A stretch of DNA of 33,655 nt from Candidatus Endomicrobiellum cryptotermitis (GCA_031257835.1 JAIRNY010000015.1:1-33655), one strand, 5' to 3'. Shown: positions 17,504 through 28,385, numbered from the stretch's first letter. Notes: generated from the sequence alone by a model not told the origin. Numbers and translations: made by a program.

Positions 17504-20113
17504 CTAATTTACACAGTTTTTCTTAAATTCTAAAGTTTCATTATCTCTTTTTGACACATCCACTGTTAGAGTGTCACCTTCCTTAAAATCGCCCGAAATA
17601 ATTTTTGAAGAAAGAGGGTTTAATAAATAATTTTGTATTGCTCTTTTTAAAGGTCTTGCCCCAAAAACAGGGTCATAACCTTTTAAAGACAAAAAGTCTT
17701 TTGCTTTGTCTGACAATCTTACATTTATTTTTCTTAACAAAAGACGGTCTTGTAATATTTTAATTTGAATATCTACAATTTTATTTAGTTCATTAGAGTT
17801 TAAGTTTTTAAATATTATTATTTCATCAATCCTATTTAAAAATTCTGGTCTAAAAAAAGTACGCAATTGTTGATTTATATTAATTTTAATCTCTTCATCA
17901 TCTTTCCCAGACTGAATATATTGTGAGCCTATATTTGAAGTCATAATTACAACAGTATTTTTAAAATCAACTGTTGTACCTTGCCCATCTGTAAGCCTGC
18001 CATCGTCAAACAGTTGAAGCATAATATTAAAAACTTCTGTGTTTGCTTTCTCAATTTCATCAAACAAGACAACACAATAAGGTCTCCTTCTTACAGCTTC
18101 TGTAAGTTGTCCACCTTCTTCAAAACCAACATATCCCGGAGGCGCACCTATGAGCCGCGAAACGCTATGTTTTTCCATGTACTCTGACATATCAATTCTT
18201 ACTATATTTTTTTCATCATCAAACAAAAGTTCCGCTAGAGCTTTTGCAAGTTCTGTTTTACCAACTCCAGTGGGACCCAAAAACAAAAATGAGCCTATAG
18301 GTTTATTTGGATCAGAAATACCAGAACGTGACCGTCTTAGAGCATTTGATATAGCAACTATTGCTTCATCCTGCCCTATAACTCTATTATGAAGACTAGT
18401 TTCCATTTTAAGAAGCTTTTGAATTTCGCTTTGCATCATACGGCTAACAGGTACACCTGTCCACTTGCTTACAACTTGGGCAATATCATCTTCATCAACT
18501 TCTTCCTTTAACATCTTTTTTTCTTTTTGAAGTTCAAGAAGTTTCTTGTTTTCTTCTTCAAGTTGTTTTTGCATATTTGGAATTTTTCCATAACGAATCT
18601 GTGCAACTAAATTTAAATCACCGTTTCTTTCAGCTTTTTGTTCTTCAATTTTTGTATTTTCTATCTTTTCTTTAAACTCTCTTATTTTGGAAATAGAGTC
18701 CTTCTCTTTTTCCCAATGGACTTTCATGTCACTAGATTCGTGCCTCAGCTTGTCTATCTCTTTTTCAATATTTAAAAAACGTTCTTTAGACGCAGAATCT
18801 GTTTCTTTTTTTACAGCTTGCTTTTCTATCTCCAGTTGCCTTATTTTACGTTCAACGCAGTCAAGTTCTGTAGGCATAGAGTCTATTTCTATTCTAAGCC
18901 GACTAGCAGCCTCATCAATTAAATCTATGGCTTTATCTGGCAAGTGTCTGTCTGTTATATATCGTGCACTTAAAGTTGCAGCTGACACCAACGCAGAATC
19001 CTTTATTTTTACACCATGGTGCACCTCATACTTTTCTTTTATTCCTCTTAAAATCGCTATTGTATCATCGATAGACGGCTCTCCTACAAAAACAGGTTGA
19101 AAACGTCTTTCTAAAGCAGCATCCTTTTCAACATATTTTCTATACTCATCTAAAGTCGTAGCTCCAACAAGACGAAGTTCTCCTCTAGCAAGCATTGGTT
19201 TTAACATATTAGCTGCATCAACTGCACCTTCAGAAGCACCTGCACCCACTATTGTATGCAGTTCATCTATAAACAAAATTACAGCTCCGTTTGCACTCTG
19301 AATTTCCTTTAAAACTGCTTTAAGCCTATCTTCAAACTCCCCTCTATATTTGGCTCCTGCTATTAACGAACCTAAATCTAAGGCAATAATTTTTTTATTT
19401 TTTAAACTTTCTGGAACATCACCTGAAACTATTCTTTGAGCAAGACCTTCAACTATCGCAGTTTTTCCTACTCCCGGATCCCCAATTATAACAGGGTTAT
19501 TTTTTGTCCTTCTTGACAAAACTTGTACACATCTACGTATTTCTTCATCTCTACCTATAACCGGATCTAACTTTCCTTTTTTGGCTAAGTCAGTTAAATC
19601 CTTTCCATACTTTTCTAATGCTTGATACTTGTCTTCAGGATTTTGGTCTGTAACACGCTGATCACCTCTAATACTTACAAGAGCTTTCAAAATAGAGTCT
19701 TTTGAAAGGCCGTACTTTTTTAATATTTTAGAAGACTTTTCTTGAGTCTCTTCAGCAATTGAAATTAATATGTGCTCTGTAGAAACAAACTCGTCTTTCA
19801 AATCTTTAGCAATCTTTTCTGAATTGTTTAAAATTTTATTTAAAACTGAAGACAAAAAAAGATTACCACCTGAAACTTTAGGTTTTTTTTCAACTTCAGA
19901 AATTAATTCATTAGAAATGCTTGTTAATAACATCGTCTCTTGACCAGTAGCGGCAATTTTTTTAATTATCGCTCCAACTGTACCATCTTTTTGTTTAACT
20001 AGTGCGTATAATAAATGTTCTGAAGTTATCTCTTGATTTCCATAATCTAAAGCTATATTTTGAGCGTCTGCTAAAGCTTCTTGAGACTTAACAGTAAACT
20101 TAGAAATATTCAT
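17504..20113 (-). CDS. clpB: ATP-dependent disaggregase ClpB
   Basis: Hexameric AAA+ chaperone that pulls polypeptides out of aggregates together with DnaK. Order of domains: N-terminal Clp repeat (1-145), first AAA+ module with GDPGVGKT (211-218) and [12 protein letters not shown], a long coiled middle domain (about 410-535) rich in Lys/Glu that separates ClpB from ClpA/ClpC, and a second module with GPTGVGKT (613-620) and [10 protein letters not shown]. At 869 residues it is full length. GAGGAGG precedes the ATG. It starts 29 bases after mfd, so it appears co-transcribed. No CIRCE element is seen upstream. Confidence 0.98.
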   Translation of the reverse strand: MNISKFTVKSQEALADAQNIALDYGNQEITSEHLLYALVKQKDGTVGAIIKKIAATGQETMLLTSISNELISEVEKKPKVSGGNLFLSSVLNKILNNSEKIAKDLKDEFVSTEHILISIAEETQEKSSKILKKYGLSKDSILKALVSIRGDQRVTDQNPEDKYQALEKYGKDLTDLAKKGKLDPVIGRDEEIRRCVQVLSRRTKNNPVIIGDPGVGKTAIVEGLAQRIVSGDVPESLKNKKIIALDLGSLIAGAKYRGEFEDRLKAVLKEIQSANGAVILFIDELHTIVGAGASEGAVDAANMLKPMLARGELRLVGATTLDEYRKYVEKDAALERRFQPVFVGEPSIDDTIAILRGIKEKYEVHHGVKIKDSALVSAATLSARYITDRHLPDKAIDLIDEAASRLRIEIDSMPTELDCVERKIRQLEIEKQAVKKETDSASKERFLNIEKEIDKLRHESSDMKVHWEKEKDSISKIREFKEKIENTKIEEQKAERNGDLNLVAQIRYGKIPNMQKQLEEENKKLLELQKEKKMLKEEVDEDDIAQVVSKWTGVPVSRMMQSEIQKLLKMETSLHNRVIGQDEAIVAISNALRRSRSGISDPNKPIGSFLFLGPTGVGKTELAKALAELLFDDEKNIVRIDMSEYMEKHSVSRLIGAPPGYVGFEEGGQLTEAVRRRPYCVVLFDEIEKANTEVFNIMLQLFDDGRLTDGQGTTVDFKNTVVIMTSNIGSQYIQSGKDDEEIKININQQLRTFFRPEFLNRIDEIIIFKNLNSNELNKIVDIQIKILQDRLLLRKINVRLSDKAKDFLSLKGYDPVFGARPLKRAIQNYLLNPLSSKIISGDFKEGDTLTVDVSKRDNETLEFKKNCVN

Positions 20114-20142
20114 TTCTCCTCCTCTTACAAGACTAATAAGAA

Positions 20143-23100
20143 CTATTTTTTTGCACTAAATATATTAGACTCTAAGTCTACTAAAAAGTCTTTTATATAT
20201 TCAACTATATTTACGTCATGTATATCTTTTATTAATTTAAACGCATAATGTTTACCAGAAACAAACTTTATCTTATTTGAATAATTATTTATTAACCTTG
20301 CAATATCTAAATTAGAAAAATCTAAAGTTTTAAAAAAGTATATATATAAATACTTAATATCTTCAGAAATTCTTTCTATCCCTATTTTTTGAGCTAAAAG
20401 TCTTAAATTGGTTATATTTAATAACATTTGTGTTTCTTGTGGGATCTTTCCGAAACGATCTAAAAGTTCTAATTTTATACCATCTATTGCTTCTTGACTA
20501 TTTGCATCAGAAAGTTTTCTATAAAATAAAATTCTTATATCCTCTTGAGCAATATAATCTTGAGGGATCAACGCATTAATCTGTAAATCTATAACTGTAT
20601 TTTCTTGTGTTTCTGTTTTTGCTATGTCCACATTCCCTTTAAGTTTACTACCTTCTTCTTTTAAAAGCTTAGAAAACATATCATAACCTATATCTCTTAC
20701 AAAACCGTGCTGACTTTTAGACAAAATAGCACCAGCGCCTCTGATTTCTAAATCCTTTAATGCAAGCCTAAACCCAGAACCTAACTCGCTAAAATCTTTC
20801 ATAGCATGAAGCCTTTTAATCGATTCATCACTTAAATTTTTATTTTTATACAACAAATAACAATAAGCTTTTTGACTGTTTCTGCCAATTCTTCCCCTCA
20901 ACTGATAAAGTTGTGAAAGACCAAAACTTTCTGCTTCTTCTATTATCATAGTGTTAACTGAAGGGATATCAAGTCCAGACTCTATTATAGTAGTGGCAAT
21001 CAAACCATCTAATTTAAAATTTATAAATTCCCACATTACATTCTCTATGTCTTTAGTTCTCATCTGACCGTGAATAACGCCAAGTTTTAATCCGGAAATA
21101 AGTTTTTCAATATTATGCGCTTTTGTCAAAATTGTTTCAACTTTATTATAAACATAAAAAAACTGTCCACTTCTTGACAACTCAGCTTCGATAATGTTTT
21201 TTACTAAATTGTCATCATATAATGCAAGGTTTGTCTCTATAGGTAACCGTCCATAAGGAGGTGTCTCTATTAAAGATAAATCCCTAAACCCAGACAATGC
21301 ACAAGACAAAGTTCGCGGAATTGGAGTTGCTGAAAGTAACAAAATATCTATATGTTTTTTTAAAGATTTAATTTTTTCTTTTTGTTTTACACCAAACTTA
21401 TGCTCTTCATCTATTATTAAAAGCCCTAAATTTTTAAACTCTACATCTTTTTGCAATAATCTATGAGTACCAACAACTATATCTATTGCACCTTTTTTTA
21501 GGTCTTCTACTGTTTTTTTCTGCGCATACTTAGACTGAAACTTACTTAAAACAGCAACACTCGTTGGGAAAAGAGACAACCTATCAGAAAAAGTATTGTA
21601 ATGTTGTTGTGCTAAAACTGTTGTAGGCACAAGCACAGCAACTTGTCTACCATACGTTACCACCTTAAAAGCCGCGCGGAGCGCAATTTCAGTTTTCCCG
21701 TACCCAATATCACCACAAATTAACCTTTCCATGGGATAACTTTTAGAAAAGTCATTCTTTATATCTTCTATAGCTTTTAATTGATCTTGAGTTGCCTCAT
21801 ATGGAAAAGAGTCTTCCAGTTCTTTTTCCCAAGTTGTTTGCTTTTCTAAAGGTAACCTTTTAACTAAACTTCTCTGTGCGTAAAGCAGTAAAAGTTCTTT
21901 AGCAAATTTTGCAGCAGCTTCACGTATTCTAAATTTTACTCTTTCCCAAGAAAGAGTATCCATAGAGTACAATTTAGGTTTAAATCCTTCAATGCCAATA
22001 TACTTTTTTACTGTCTTTATCTCTTCAGGTGGCACATAAAGTTTGTCTGAATTTTTATATTCTATACACAAATACTCACTAACGCTATTTTGTCTTGAAA
22101 TTGTTTTTAGTCCAACGTATCGACCTATTCCGTATTTTTCGTGTACAACATAATCCCCTTGCGATATTTCCCAAATCCCTTCTAAACGTCTACCTTCTTT
22201 AACTTTGGGAAAATTTACAGGCCTTTTTTTATAAAGCATTTGCCTACTAGAAACAAATACCGTTTTCAAACTATCTAAATAAAACCCTTCAGACAAATTA
22301 CCGTACAAAAATTCAATATTTTTACAATTTAACTCACTATCATATAAAATATGTACAATACGCTCTCTTTCGCCTTCGTTGGCACAATAAATTTTAATCT
22401 TAACATTTTGACTTAAGAAATCCTTTAGCGATTTCACAAAAAAGATTGTATCGCCTTGAAAGCCCGTAAAACTTTTATATCCCATATATTTTGATTTCAC
22501 ATTTAGCGGGTCATTAATAAGAAGATCACATTTGTTAAGTTTTTTTTCTTCTTGTTTATCAATTGAATAGTCAAAATATATTATCGTTTCATTTTCTTTA
22601 TTATTGTAAAAGAAATAATCTTTAATAGTAAAGCTGGAATCAGAAATATTTACAGAAAATATCCAAGCATCTTTTAACGTAACATTTGAAAGTTGGCTAG
22701 CTAAATCAAAACATCTTAAAGTTTCAATATTATCGTACTCAAAAACAATTCTCACTGGCATGTCCAAAGATAATGGCCATACATCTACAATTTCGCCTCT
22801 AACTGCAAACTGCAGTTTTTCTTCTACATAATTTGTTCTTGTATATCCAAAAGAAGATAAAGATAATACAAGTTTGTTTAAACTATATGATTTTCCTGCA
22901 GTGATTTTAATGCCTAAATTGTCCTTCGGATTAGAAATTTTTATATTTATTGAATTGTCAGTTGCACAAACTATAAAATTATTTAACATTTTTATTTTTT
23001 CTGTAGTGACAATTCTTGTTTGCATATCGTCATACGGAAATAAAAAAATGTCGATACTATCTTTAAAAAAACACTTTAAATCATCATAAAAAGAATTTAG

Positions 23101-23226
23101 TTCTTCAGGTTTAACAAAAGTAAAAATACGAAGTGCACAATTTTTTAGATTTTTTATTTGATTAATATACCTAAACAAAAAATGTGCTTTTGCAGACGCA
23201 TTAATGCCTGACAAATAAGTTATCAT
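20143..23226 (-). CDS. mfd: Transcription-repair coupling factor Mfd
   Basis: Removes RNA polymerase stalled at DNA lesions and recruits UvrA. The UvrB-like N-terminal part (1-180) ends in [13 protein letters not shown]. The polymerase-interaction domain (about 355-420) begins [17 protein letters not shown]. The superfamily 2 helicase core has GDIGYGKT (505-512), DEEH (606-609), [12 protein letters not shown] and QLRGRIGRN. The C-terminal domain contains [10 protein letters not shown]. At 1027 residues it is about 120 shorter than the E. coli protein, with the loss mostly in the N-terminal and linker regions; all catalytic motifs are kept. No strong ribosome site is evident. The 174-bp inverted-repeat element lies just upstream. 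Confidence 0.97.
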   Translation of the reverse strand: MITYLSGINASAKAHFLFRYINQIKNLKNCALRIFTFVKPEELNSFYDDLKCFFKDSIDIFLFPYDDMQTRIVTTEKIKMLNNFIVCATDNSINIKISNPKDNLGIKITAGKSYSLNKLVLSLSSFGYTRTNYVEEKLQFAVRGEIVDVWPLSLDMPVRIVFEYDNIETLRCFDLASQLSNVTLKDAWIFSVNISDSSFTIKDYFFYNNKENETIIYFDYSIDKQEEKKLNKCDLLINDPLNVKSKYMGYKSFTGFQGDTIFFVKSLKDFLSQNVKIKIYCANEGERERIVHILYDSELNCKNIEFLYGNLSEGFYLDSLKTVFVSSRQMLYKKRPVNFPKVKEGRRLEGIWEISQGDYVVHEKYGIGRYVGLKTISRQNSVSEYLCIEYKNSDKLYVPPEEIKTVKKYIGIEGFKPKLYSMDTLSWERVKFRIREAAAKFAKELLLLYAQRSLVKRLPLEKQTTWEKELEDSFPYEATQDQLKAIEDIKNDFSKSYPMERLICGDIGYGKTEIALRAAFKVVTYGRQVAVLVPTTVLAQQHYNTFSDRLSLFPTSVAVLSKFQSKYAQKKTVEDLKKGAIDIVVGTHRLLQKDVEFKNLGLLIIDEEHKFGVKQKEKIKSLKKHIDILLLSATPIPRTLSCALSGFRDLSLIETPPYGRLPIETNLALYDDNLVKNIIEAELSRSGQFFYVYNKVETILTKAHNIEKLISGLKLGVIHGQMRTKDIENVMWEFINFKLDGLIATTIIESGLDIPSVNTMIIEEAESFGLSQLYQLRGRIGRNSQKAYCYLLYKNKNLSDESIKRLHAMKDFSELGSGFRLALKDLEIRGAGAILSKSQHGFVRDIGYDMFSKLLKEEGSKLKGNVDIAKTETQENTVIDLQINALIPQDYIAQEDIRILFYRKLSDANSQEAIDGIKLELLDRFGKIPQETQMLLNITNLRLLAQKIGIERISEDIKYLYIYFFKTLDFSNLDIARLINNYSNKIKFVSGKHYAFKLIKDIHDVNIVEYIKDFLVDLESNIFSAKK

Positions 23227-23234
23227 AGCTTATA

Positions 23235-23408
23235 ACCTGAGTTTGTACTTTTTAGTTATACAGATTATCAAACCAGTAAAATTAATCTAGTGCAGTATCA
23301 TATCTACGTTACTAGAGTAATTTAACTACCTGGCTTGATCGTTTAATACCCATAATTGATACTTTTATAAGTGAATCATTCAACTTTTTAAAAAGTACAA
23401 ACTCAGGT
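23235..23408. repeat. 174-bp non-coding element bounded by perfect 20-bp inverted repeats
   Basis: ACCTGAGTTTGTACTTTTTA at 23235-23254 is the exact reverse complement of 23389-23408. Inside are nested complementary arms: ATCAAACCAG (23267-23276) with CTGGCTTGAT (23330-23339), where the one mismatch is a G-U wobble if the minus strand is transcribed, and AAATTAATCTAGT (23279-23291) with ACTAGAGTAATTT (23311-23323), one mismatch. The element fills the lipA-mfd gap, beginning 8 bases past the lipA stop and ending 8 bases before the mfd start. It may be a MITE-like transposable element or a structured RNA within the transcript. I see no second copy here and no clear target duplication. Confidence 0.75.
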
Positions 23409-23415
23409 ATTGACA

Positions 23416-24267
23416 TTAATCAAATTTTTTAAAATATTTTTCAGACAAATAAGAACTCCGTATATATCTACCAACTATTACTTGTTTTATACCTATAGAA
23501 GCAGCAAAATCTTCTATACGTTTAAACTCTTCATCAGTGTATTCTTTTATTATAGGATAATGGTCTTTTGTTGGCGAAAGATATTGCCCTATTGTTAATA
23601 TATCTATATTTGCACTTTTTATGTCTTTAATAGTTTTAAAAAGTTGTTCTTGAGTTTCGCCTAAACCAACCATAATGCCTGTTTTAACTTGAAAAGAAAA
23701 AGATTTAGCACGCTTTAAAATATTTAAAGAACGCATATAGTCTGCGCCTATACGAACTTTATCGTATAAACCAGAAACTGTTTCTAAATTATGAGCAAAA
23801 ACATCTGGTTTTGCGTTCAATATCATATCTACAGAACTAATATTACCTAAAAAATCTGGTACTAGCACTTCAACTTTTGTTTGTGGAACTATTTTTTTTA
23901 TTTTAAAAATAGTTTTTACAAAATGAGACGCTCCTCCGTCACGTAAGTCATCCCTAGTTACAGATGTTATAACACTATAGGAAATACCTATTTTTTTAAT
24001 TAATTTTGCTATTTCTATAGGTTCTTTTTCATTTAAATGTTCTGGTTTATGTTTTTGGACTGAACAAAAACTACACTTTCTAGTACAGTTTTTACCAAGT
24101 ATTAAAAATGTTGCTGTTTTATTTTTAAAACATTCACCTATATTTGGACATTTAGCACTTTGACAAACAGTATTAAGGCCACGCGACTTAATTTCTTTTT
24201 TTAAAGATATAACATCGGCAACAGATATTCTTTTTTTTGCTAATTTTGCTAAATTTAAACTTTGCAA
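23416..24267 (-). CDS. lipA: Lipoyl synthase
   Basis: Radical-SAM enzyme inserting two sulfurs into octanoyl chains on carrier proteins to make lipoyl groups. The auxiliary cluster Cys (C35, C40, C46 in CQSAKCPNIGEC) and the radical-SAM CxxxCxxC (C61, C65, C68 in CTRKCSFC) are all present, as is the C-terminal RSSY segment. At 283 residues it is near normal. The start is a TTG at 24267 with AAGGGA eight bases upstream; no nearer ATG would keep the N-terminus. No lipB, gcvH or 2-oxoacid dehydrogenase gene is in the window, so its client is unseen. Confidence 0.96.
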   Translation of the reverse strand: MQSLNLAKLAKKRISVADVISLKKEIKSRGLNTVCQSAKCPNIGECFKNKTATFLILGKNCTRKCSFCSVQKHKPEHLNEKEPIEIAKLIKKIGISYSVITSVTRDDLRDGGASHFVKTIFKIKKIVPQTKVEVLVPDFLGNISSVDMILNAKPDVFAHNLETVSGLYDKVRIGADYMRSLNILKRAKSFSFQVKTGIMVGLGETQEQLFKTIKDIKSANIDILTIGQYLSPTKDHYPIIKEYTDEEFKRIEDFAASIGIKQVIVGRYIRSSYLSEKYFKKFD

Positions 24268-24355
24268 ATCTTTTTCCCTTTTGTTAAAAATTTATATAAC
24301 TATTTTTTTAATATATGTACCTTTTTTCAACTTTTGTAATTTCTATTTATCTTCT

Positions 24356-25042
24356 TTAGAAAACTTCAGATACTAAAACTTTTCCTTCACTTGTTTCTAT
24401 ACCTACAATATCAACCTCAAACTTTGTTAAGTCTGGAACCTTAACTTTTGACCACTGACCAAACCTATTTAAATCAATCTCATAAGTTTCTTTAGCCCCA
24501 ACAGAAAGTTCTTTTGGAATATCGTATTTAAAAGTACCGTCAAATAGCACATTACTCGTTTTATAAGCAACAAGTCTACCTCTACAAAAAACAGTTATTA
24601 TAGGTGTCTGGGAATTATTCTCTATAGTGATTTCTGCTATAGAAATAGGGAACGTGTCTGGAGTGTAGTGTTTATAAAATTTTGCTTGTAAAACTTTTAC
24701 TCTTGAAATTTCTTTTTGAACAAGTTTAAATTGAGTTTTTTTTTGTCCTAACAACACCATCTTATTTAATTGCCCATAAGACCTTTTTCTTCTATCTTCA
24801 GAACCATAAAAACGGTCATAAGTGTAGTAAGTCCCACCATGTCCCTTTGCATCTTGTTCGTATAGAGGGCCATATGGAAAATCCCAATAATAATCTAAAG
24901 CATAAGGTCGGCCTGTACCTTCATATGTTTCTGAAACATTTGAAAAAACATCAGCTTGTTCTTTCTTATTAGGTTTTGTGTCTGCAAAAGAAACAACTAC
25001 AAGTAAAATAAGAAAAGTAAAAACAAGTAAAGTCTTTTTCAT
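24356..25042 (-). CDS. Secreted protein of unknown function, aromatic-rich N-terminal region
   Basis: I do not recognise the family. The ATG at 25042 with AAGGA seven bases upstream is preferred over the TTG at 25048. A clear signal peptide, MKKTLLVFTFLILLVVVSFA, probably ends before DTKPNKK, so the mature protein leaves the cytoplasm. Residues about 40-85 are rich in Tyr, Gly and Asp (TGRPYALDYYWDFPYGPLYE). A Lys/Gln-rich helix-like stretch follows, then from about 125 alternating hydrophobic strands (ISIAEITIENNSQ, ITVFCRGRLVAYK) suggest a beta-sandwich domain. It sits between purH and lipA with gaps of 30 and 88 bases. Periplasmic or envelope role is inference only. Confidence 0.75.
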   Translation of the reverse strand: MKKTLLVFTFLILLVVVSFADTKPNKKEQADVFSNVSETYEGTGRPYALDYYWDFPYGPLYEQDAKGHGGTYYTYDRFYGSEDRRKRSYGQLNKMVLLGQKKTQFKLVQKEISRVKVLQAKFYKHYTPDTFPISIAEITIENNSQTPIITVFCRGRLVAYKTSNVLFDGTFKYDIPKELSVGAKETYEIDLNRFGQWSKVKVPDLTKFEVDIVGIETSEGKVLVSEVF

Positions 25043-25072
25043 AAACAATCCTTACTTATTTAAATTTATAAA

Positions 25073-26629
25073 TCAATGTTTAAAATGACGCATTCCTGTT
25101 TGTATCATTGCCATATTTGTGTCGTCTGCAGCTTTTGTTGCATCATTATCCTTTATAGAGCCTCCTGGCTGAACTATTGCAGTAACTCTAGCTTTAAAAG
25201 ACTCTTCAACCACATCTGGAAACGGGAAAAAAGCGTCCGAAGCAAGCACCAAAGGGTTTCTATTTTCATCTAAACCGTGTTTTACATTTTTCATCTTTTC
25301 AACTGCAATTTTCAAAGAATCTATGCGACTCATTTGCCCTGCACCTATGCCAACAGTTTGCAGACCTCTTACCAAAACAATAGCATTCGATTTCACATGC
25401 TTTGCAACTTTCCATGCAAACTCTAAAGAATTCTTTTCTTCTTTTGTAGGACTTCGTTTTGTCATAACTTTTATTTCAGATACAATACTGCTGTCTTTAT
25501 CCTGTACTAACATTCCGCCAGACATTGTCCTATATTCTACAACATCATCTTCTTTTTTGTAGGGTATATCCTGCTTGAGAAGTCTAATATTTTTTTTCTG
25601 CATTAAAATATCCAAAGCTTCTTTACAATAATCACAAGCAATAACGCACTCAACAAACAGTTTGCTTATTTCTTGTGCAACTTTAGAGTCAACAGGCCTA
25701 TTAAAAGCAATTATGCCACCAAAAGCGCTCAGCGGGTCACAAGACAATGCCTTTAAATAAGATTCCTGCAAATTTTCACTTTCAGCACAACCGCACGGAT
25801 TATTGTGTTTTATAATTGCGCAAGCAGGTTTTTCAAACTCGTGCACTAAAGACCAAGCAGATTCTAAATCTAAGTAGTTATTATAAGACAACTCTTTACC
25901 ATGAAGTTGCTTTGCAGATATTACAACAGATTTGTTTTTTTCGGTTCCATGTGAATATAGTGCTGCACATTGATGAGGATTTTCACCATATCTTAAATTT
26001 GAAAGTTTTCTTAACGGTATGGTAAGCTGATCTGGAAACTTTTCGTATGTTAAATAAGTAGAAATCAGCGAGTCATAATATGCCGTATGCCTAAAAGCTT
26101 TAGCAGCTAAAGTTAACCTTAAGTCATTTAATGGCAAACGGTTTTTTAAACTGTCTAAAACTAAACTATAATCATTTTGGTCACAAACAACTAAAACATC
26201 TTTATAGTTTTTAGCCGCAGCTCTTAAAAGAGCTACGCCACCTATATCTATATTTTCTATAACTTCTTGACTTATATTTTTATCTTGCGGCTTTTCTATT
26301 GTGTTTATTGTAGCCTCAAAAGGGTACAAATTTACCACAACCATATCTATTGTATCTATACCATATTTTCTCAATTGACTTAAATGTTCTCTATTGTTTC
26401 TGATAGCCAAAATACCACCATGAATTTTTGGATTTAAAGTTTTAACTCTACCATCTAAAATTTCAGGGAAGCCCGTAACATCTGATATCTCTTTACATTC
26501 TATAGAATTTTCTTTTAAAGTTTTTGCAGTCCCCCCACTAGAAATAATATCCCAACCAATCTTTTTTAATTCTTTTACAAGTTCCACAACGCCAGTTTTG
26601 CAAGACAGGCTTACTAAAGCTGTTGGCAT
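25073..26629 (-). CDS. purH: Bifunctional AICAR transformylase / IMP cyclohydrolase
   Basis: Catalyses the last two steps of IMP synthesis: formyl transfer to AICAR, then ring closure. The N-terminal cyclohydrolase domain (1-200) begins ALVSLSCKTGVVELVKEL and has SSGGTAKTL, DGRVKTLNPKIHGGILA and GGVALLRAAAKN. The C-terminal transformylase domain carries AIIKHNNPCGCAES, DPLSAFGGIIAFNRPVD and, near the end, VQPGGSIKD. The 518 residues are complete. AAGGAG lies upstream of the ATG. Confidence 0.98.
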   Translation of the reverse strand: MPTALVSLSCKTGVVELVKELKKIGWDIISSGGTAKTLKENSIECKEISDVTGFPEILDGRVKTLNPKIHGGILAIRNNREHLSQLRKYGIDTIDMVVVNLYPFEATINTIEKPQDKNISQEVIENIDIGGVALLRAAAKNYKDVLVVCDQNDYSLVLDSLKNRLPLNDLRLTLAAKAFRHTAYYDSLISTYLTYEKFPDQLTIPLRKLSNLRYGENPHQCAALYSHGTEKNKSVVISAKQLHGKELSYNNYLDLESAWSLVHEFEKPACAIIKHNNPCGCAESENLQESYLKALSCDPLSAFGGIIAFNRPVDSKVAQEISKLFVECVIACDYCKEALDILMQKKNIRLLKQDIPYKKEDDVVEYRTMSGGMLVQDKDSSIVSEIKVMTKRSPTKEEKNSLEFAWKVAKHVKSNAIVLVRGLQTVGIGAGQMSRIDSLKIAVEKMKNVKHGLDENRNPLVLASDAFFPFPDVVEESFKARVTAIVQPGGSIKDNDATKAADDTNMAMIQTGMRHFKH

Positions 26630-26680
26630 AAAAAACTCCTTTTTTTACTTTATAAATTTTTACTTCTTATTAACTTAATC

Positions 26681-27328
26681 TCAAGAATTATCACGATTAA
26701 CTATAATATGAATTGCTTTTGAAATATCTTCAAAAGCAAACCCTTTTCTTGAAAAAAAAGAAATTATTTTCCTTATCTCATTTTTATCTTTACCATCAAA
26801 ATTTTTAAACTTATTGTGAAGTTTAGTTTCTAAAATTTTTAAAATAATTTTAAAAGGTTCACTTTCTTCTTTTATACCTTCTAAAGTTTCTTTAATTAAA
26901 TCTTTATCAAGTCCTTGCCTTGCAAGCTCAGCATTTATTAATGCTGTGCCCTTACCTTTTTTATACAAATACGACGCATAATTTTTAGCATAATTTTTGT
27001 CGTTTATATAGTTCAACTCTTTTAACCTTAAAAGAACTTTGTTAGAAACATCTGTATCATAACCTTTTTGAGCAAGTTTCTCTTTAAAAGATTTTTCACT
27101 ATAAGCCTTTTTTGAAATCAAGTCTAGCCCGTCACGCATAGCTCTATTTGACTTATCGTAAGACACTAACTTATCATAATCACTTTCTGAAACACTAATG
27201 TCAGGCTTTAGATAAAATTTAACTACCGTGTCTGCTAAAATTGTTAAATTGTTACCATTATCAAAATATAACTTAAACATGTTTTTTTTAAATTGGACTT
27301 TTTCTACTTTTTTTATTGTTATACTCAT
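26681..27328 (-). CDS. recX: Regulatory protein RecX
   Basis: Modulator of RecA filaments, built of three-helix repeats. The 215 residues show the typical core: ALDLISKKAYSEKSFKEKL-type text (here DGLDLISKKAYSEKSFKEKL), LKELNYINDKNYAKNYASYL and GTALINAELARQGLDKDLI. The N-terminal 60 residues are a beta-rich extension (FKLYFDNGNNLTIL) also seen in many RecX proteins. The start is 10 bases after the DUF362 gene with a weak ribosome site, suggesting coupling. recA is not in the window. Confidence 0.9.
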   Translation of the reverse strand: MSITIKKVEKVQFKKNMFKLYFDNGNNLTILADTVVKFYLKPDISVSESDYDKLVSYDKSNRAMRDGLDLISKKAYSEKSFKEKLAQKGYDTDVSNKVLLRLKELNYINDKNYAKNYASYLYKKGKGTALINAELARQGLDKDLIKETLEGIKEESEPFKIILKILETKLHNKFKNFDGKDKNEIRKIISFFSRKGFAFEDISKAIHIIVNRDNS

Positions 27329-27338
27329 TTATATACCG

Positions 27339-28385
27339 TCAACAATTTATTAAAGTATACTTCCTAGACCCCAACCCTAAATCTTGAGCATATTGTAATT
27401 GTATAGTAGGATCTAGTTGAGGATAAATCTCTTTAAAAAAGTTTTTACCATAAGCTTCATTTACCAAATCATAACTTGCTTGGTCTACTGCTACTGGGTC
27501 AGATCCTGCTACAATGCCAACATCAGCCATTAACGGATTATTTTTAGGCACAGAAAAACAATCACAATATTTACTTATATGATTTAAAAAGTTTATATGG
27601 GAACCTTCTTTACCTTTTAAAACGCCTGCTGCATACTCAACTATTTTTTCTTGAACTCCTTGAGGCTCTTCATTCCATTTTAACACAAACACTTTAAACG
27701 CACAGTTTACTATACACTGCCCACAACCAGCACACTTTTCTCTCTCCATAACAACTTTTTTGTTTACAAGAGTTAAAGCTTTTTGATAACAATGCTTAAC
27801 ACAGTTTCTGCATCCTATACAATGTTTTTGATTTATTGTAGGTTTTGAAAAATGGTGCATAGCATATTTGCCAGCTTTACTGCCACATCCCATACCTACA
27901 TTTTTTAAAGCTCCGCCAAACCCTGTTATCTCGTGCCCTTTAAAATGGTTCATAAATATAAAACTGTCTGCATTATATATTTCTTGAGCTATTTCAACAG
28001 TTTTAAAATGCTTTAAGTTCACTTTCACTTGCACTTGCGCATTTCCTCTTAAACCGTCTGCAATTATTATTGGACAACCACAAGCCTCAATTGTAAATCC
28101 GTGTTTATTAGCTATAAGATGATGATGGTAGGCGTCAGACCTTTTACCTACATAAATTGTGCTTGCATCTGTTAAAAAAGGATATGCAGTTTTTTCTCTA
28201 ATAATTTTTACAACTGGTAACACGTATTCCGGTTTAATGTGCCCCTCATTATGCTCTTCACCAAAATGTATTTTTATAGCAACAAAGTTTCTTGCTTTTA
28301 CATGACTAAAAATGCTAGCTACTTTTAAAAAGTTGGACAGTTCATGTCGTCTATCCCATGGGAGAAAATAAACTTTACTAGACAT
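27339..28385 (-). CDS. DUF362 family protein with two [4Fe-4S] ferredoxin motifs
   Basis: The N-terminal and C-terminal parts belong to the DUF362 family (IKIHFGEEHNEGHIKPEYV, MNHFKGHEITGFGGALKNVG, and DVGIVAGSDPVAVDQASYDL). An inserted ferredoxin module has C189, C192, C195, C199 and C218, C221, C224, C228, enough for two [4Fe-4S] clusters. It is probably a cytoplasmic redox protein; partner and reaction are not known for the family, although such proteins are often annotated simply as Fe-S binding. The 348 residues are typical. Many His residues (AYHHHLIANKHG) lie near position 85. Confidence 0.85.
   Translation of the reverse strand: MSSKVYFLPWDRRHELSNFLKVASIFSHVKARNFVAIKIHFGEEHNEGHIKPEYVLPVVKIIREKTAYPFLTDASTIYVGKRSDAYHHHLIANKHGFTIEACGCPIIIADGLRGNAQVQVKVNLKHFKTVEIAQEIYNADSFIFMNHFKGHEITGFGGALKNVGMGCGSKAGKYAMHHFSKPTINQKHCIGCRNCVKHCYQKALTLVNKKVVMEREKCAGCGQCIVNCAFKVFVLKWNEEPQGVQEKIVEYAAGVLKGKEGSHINFLNHISKYCDCFSVPKNNPLMADVGIVAGSDPVAVDQASYDLVNEAYGKNFFKEIYPQLDPTIQLQYAQDLGLGSRKYTLINC

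Noticed and set aside
18687-19100. Plus-strand 137-residue open frame inside clpB
   Set aside because: It lies antisense to the conserved middle and first AAA+ domains of ClpB; Ser-rich text mirrors the coding strand.
20114-20142. Possible CIRCE or other heat-shock operator ahead of clpB
   Set aside because: The 29-base gap holds only the ribosome-binding site; no TTAGCACTC-type inverted repeat is present here or upstream of mfd.
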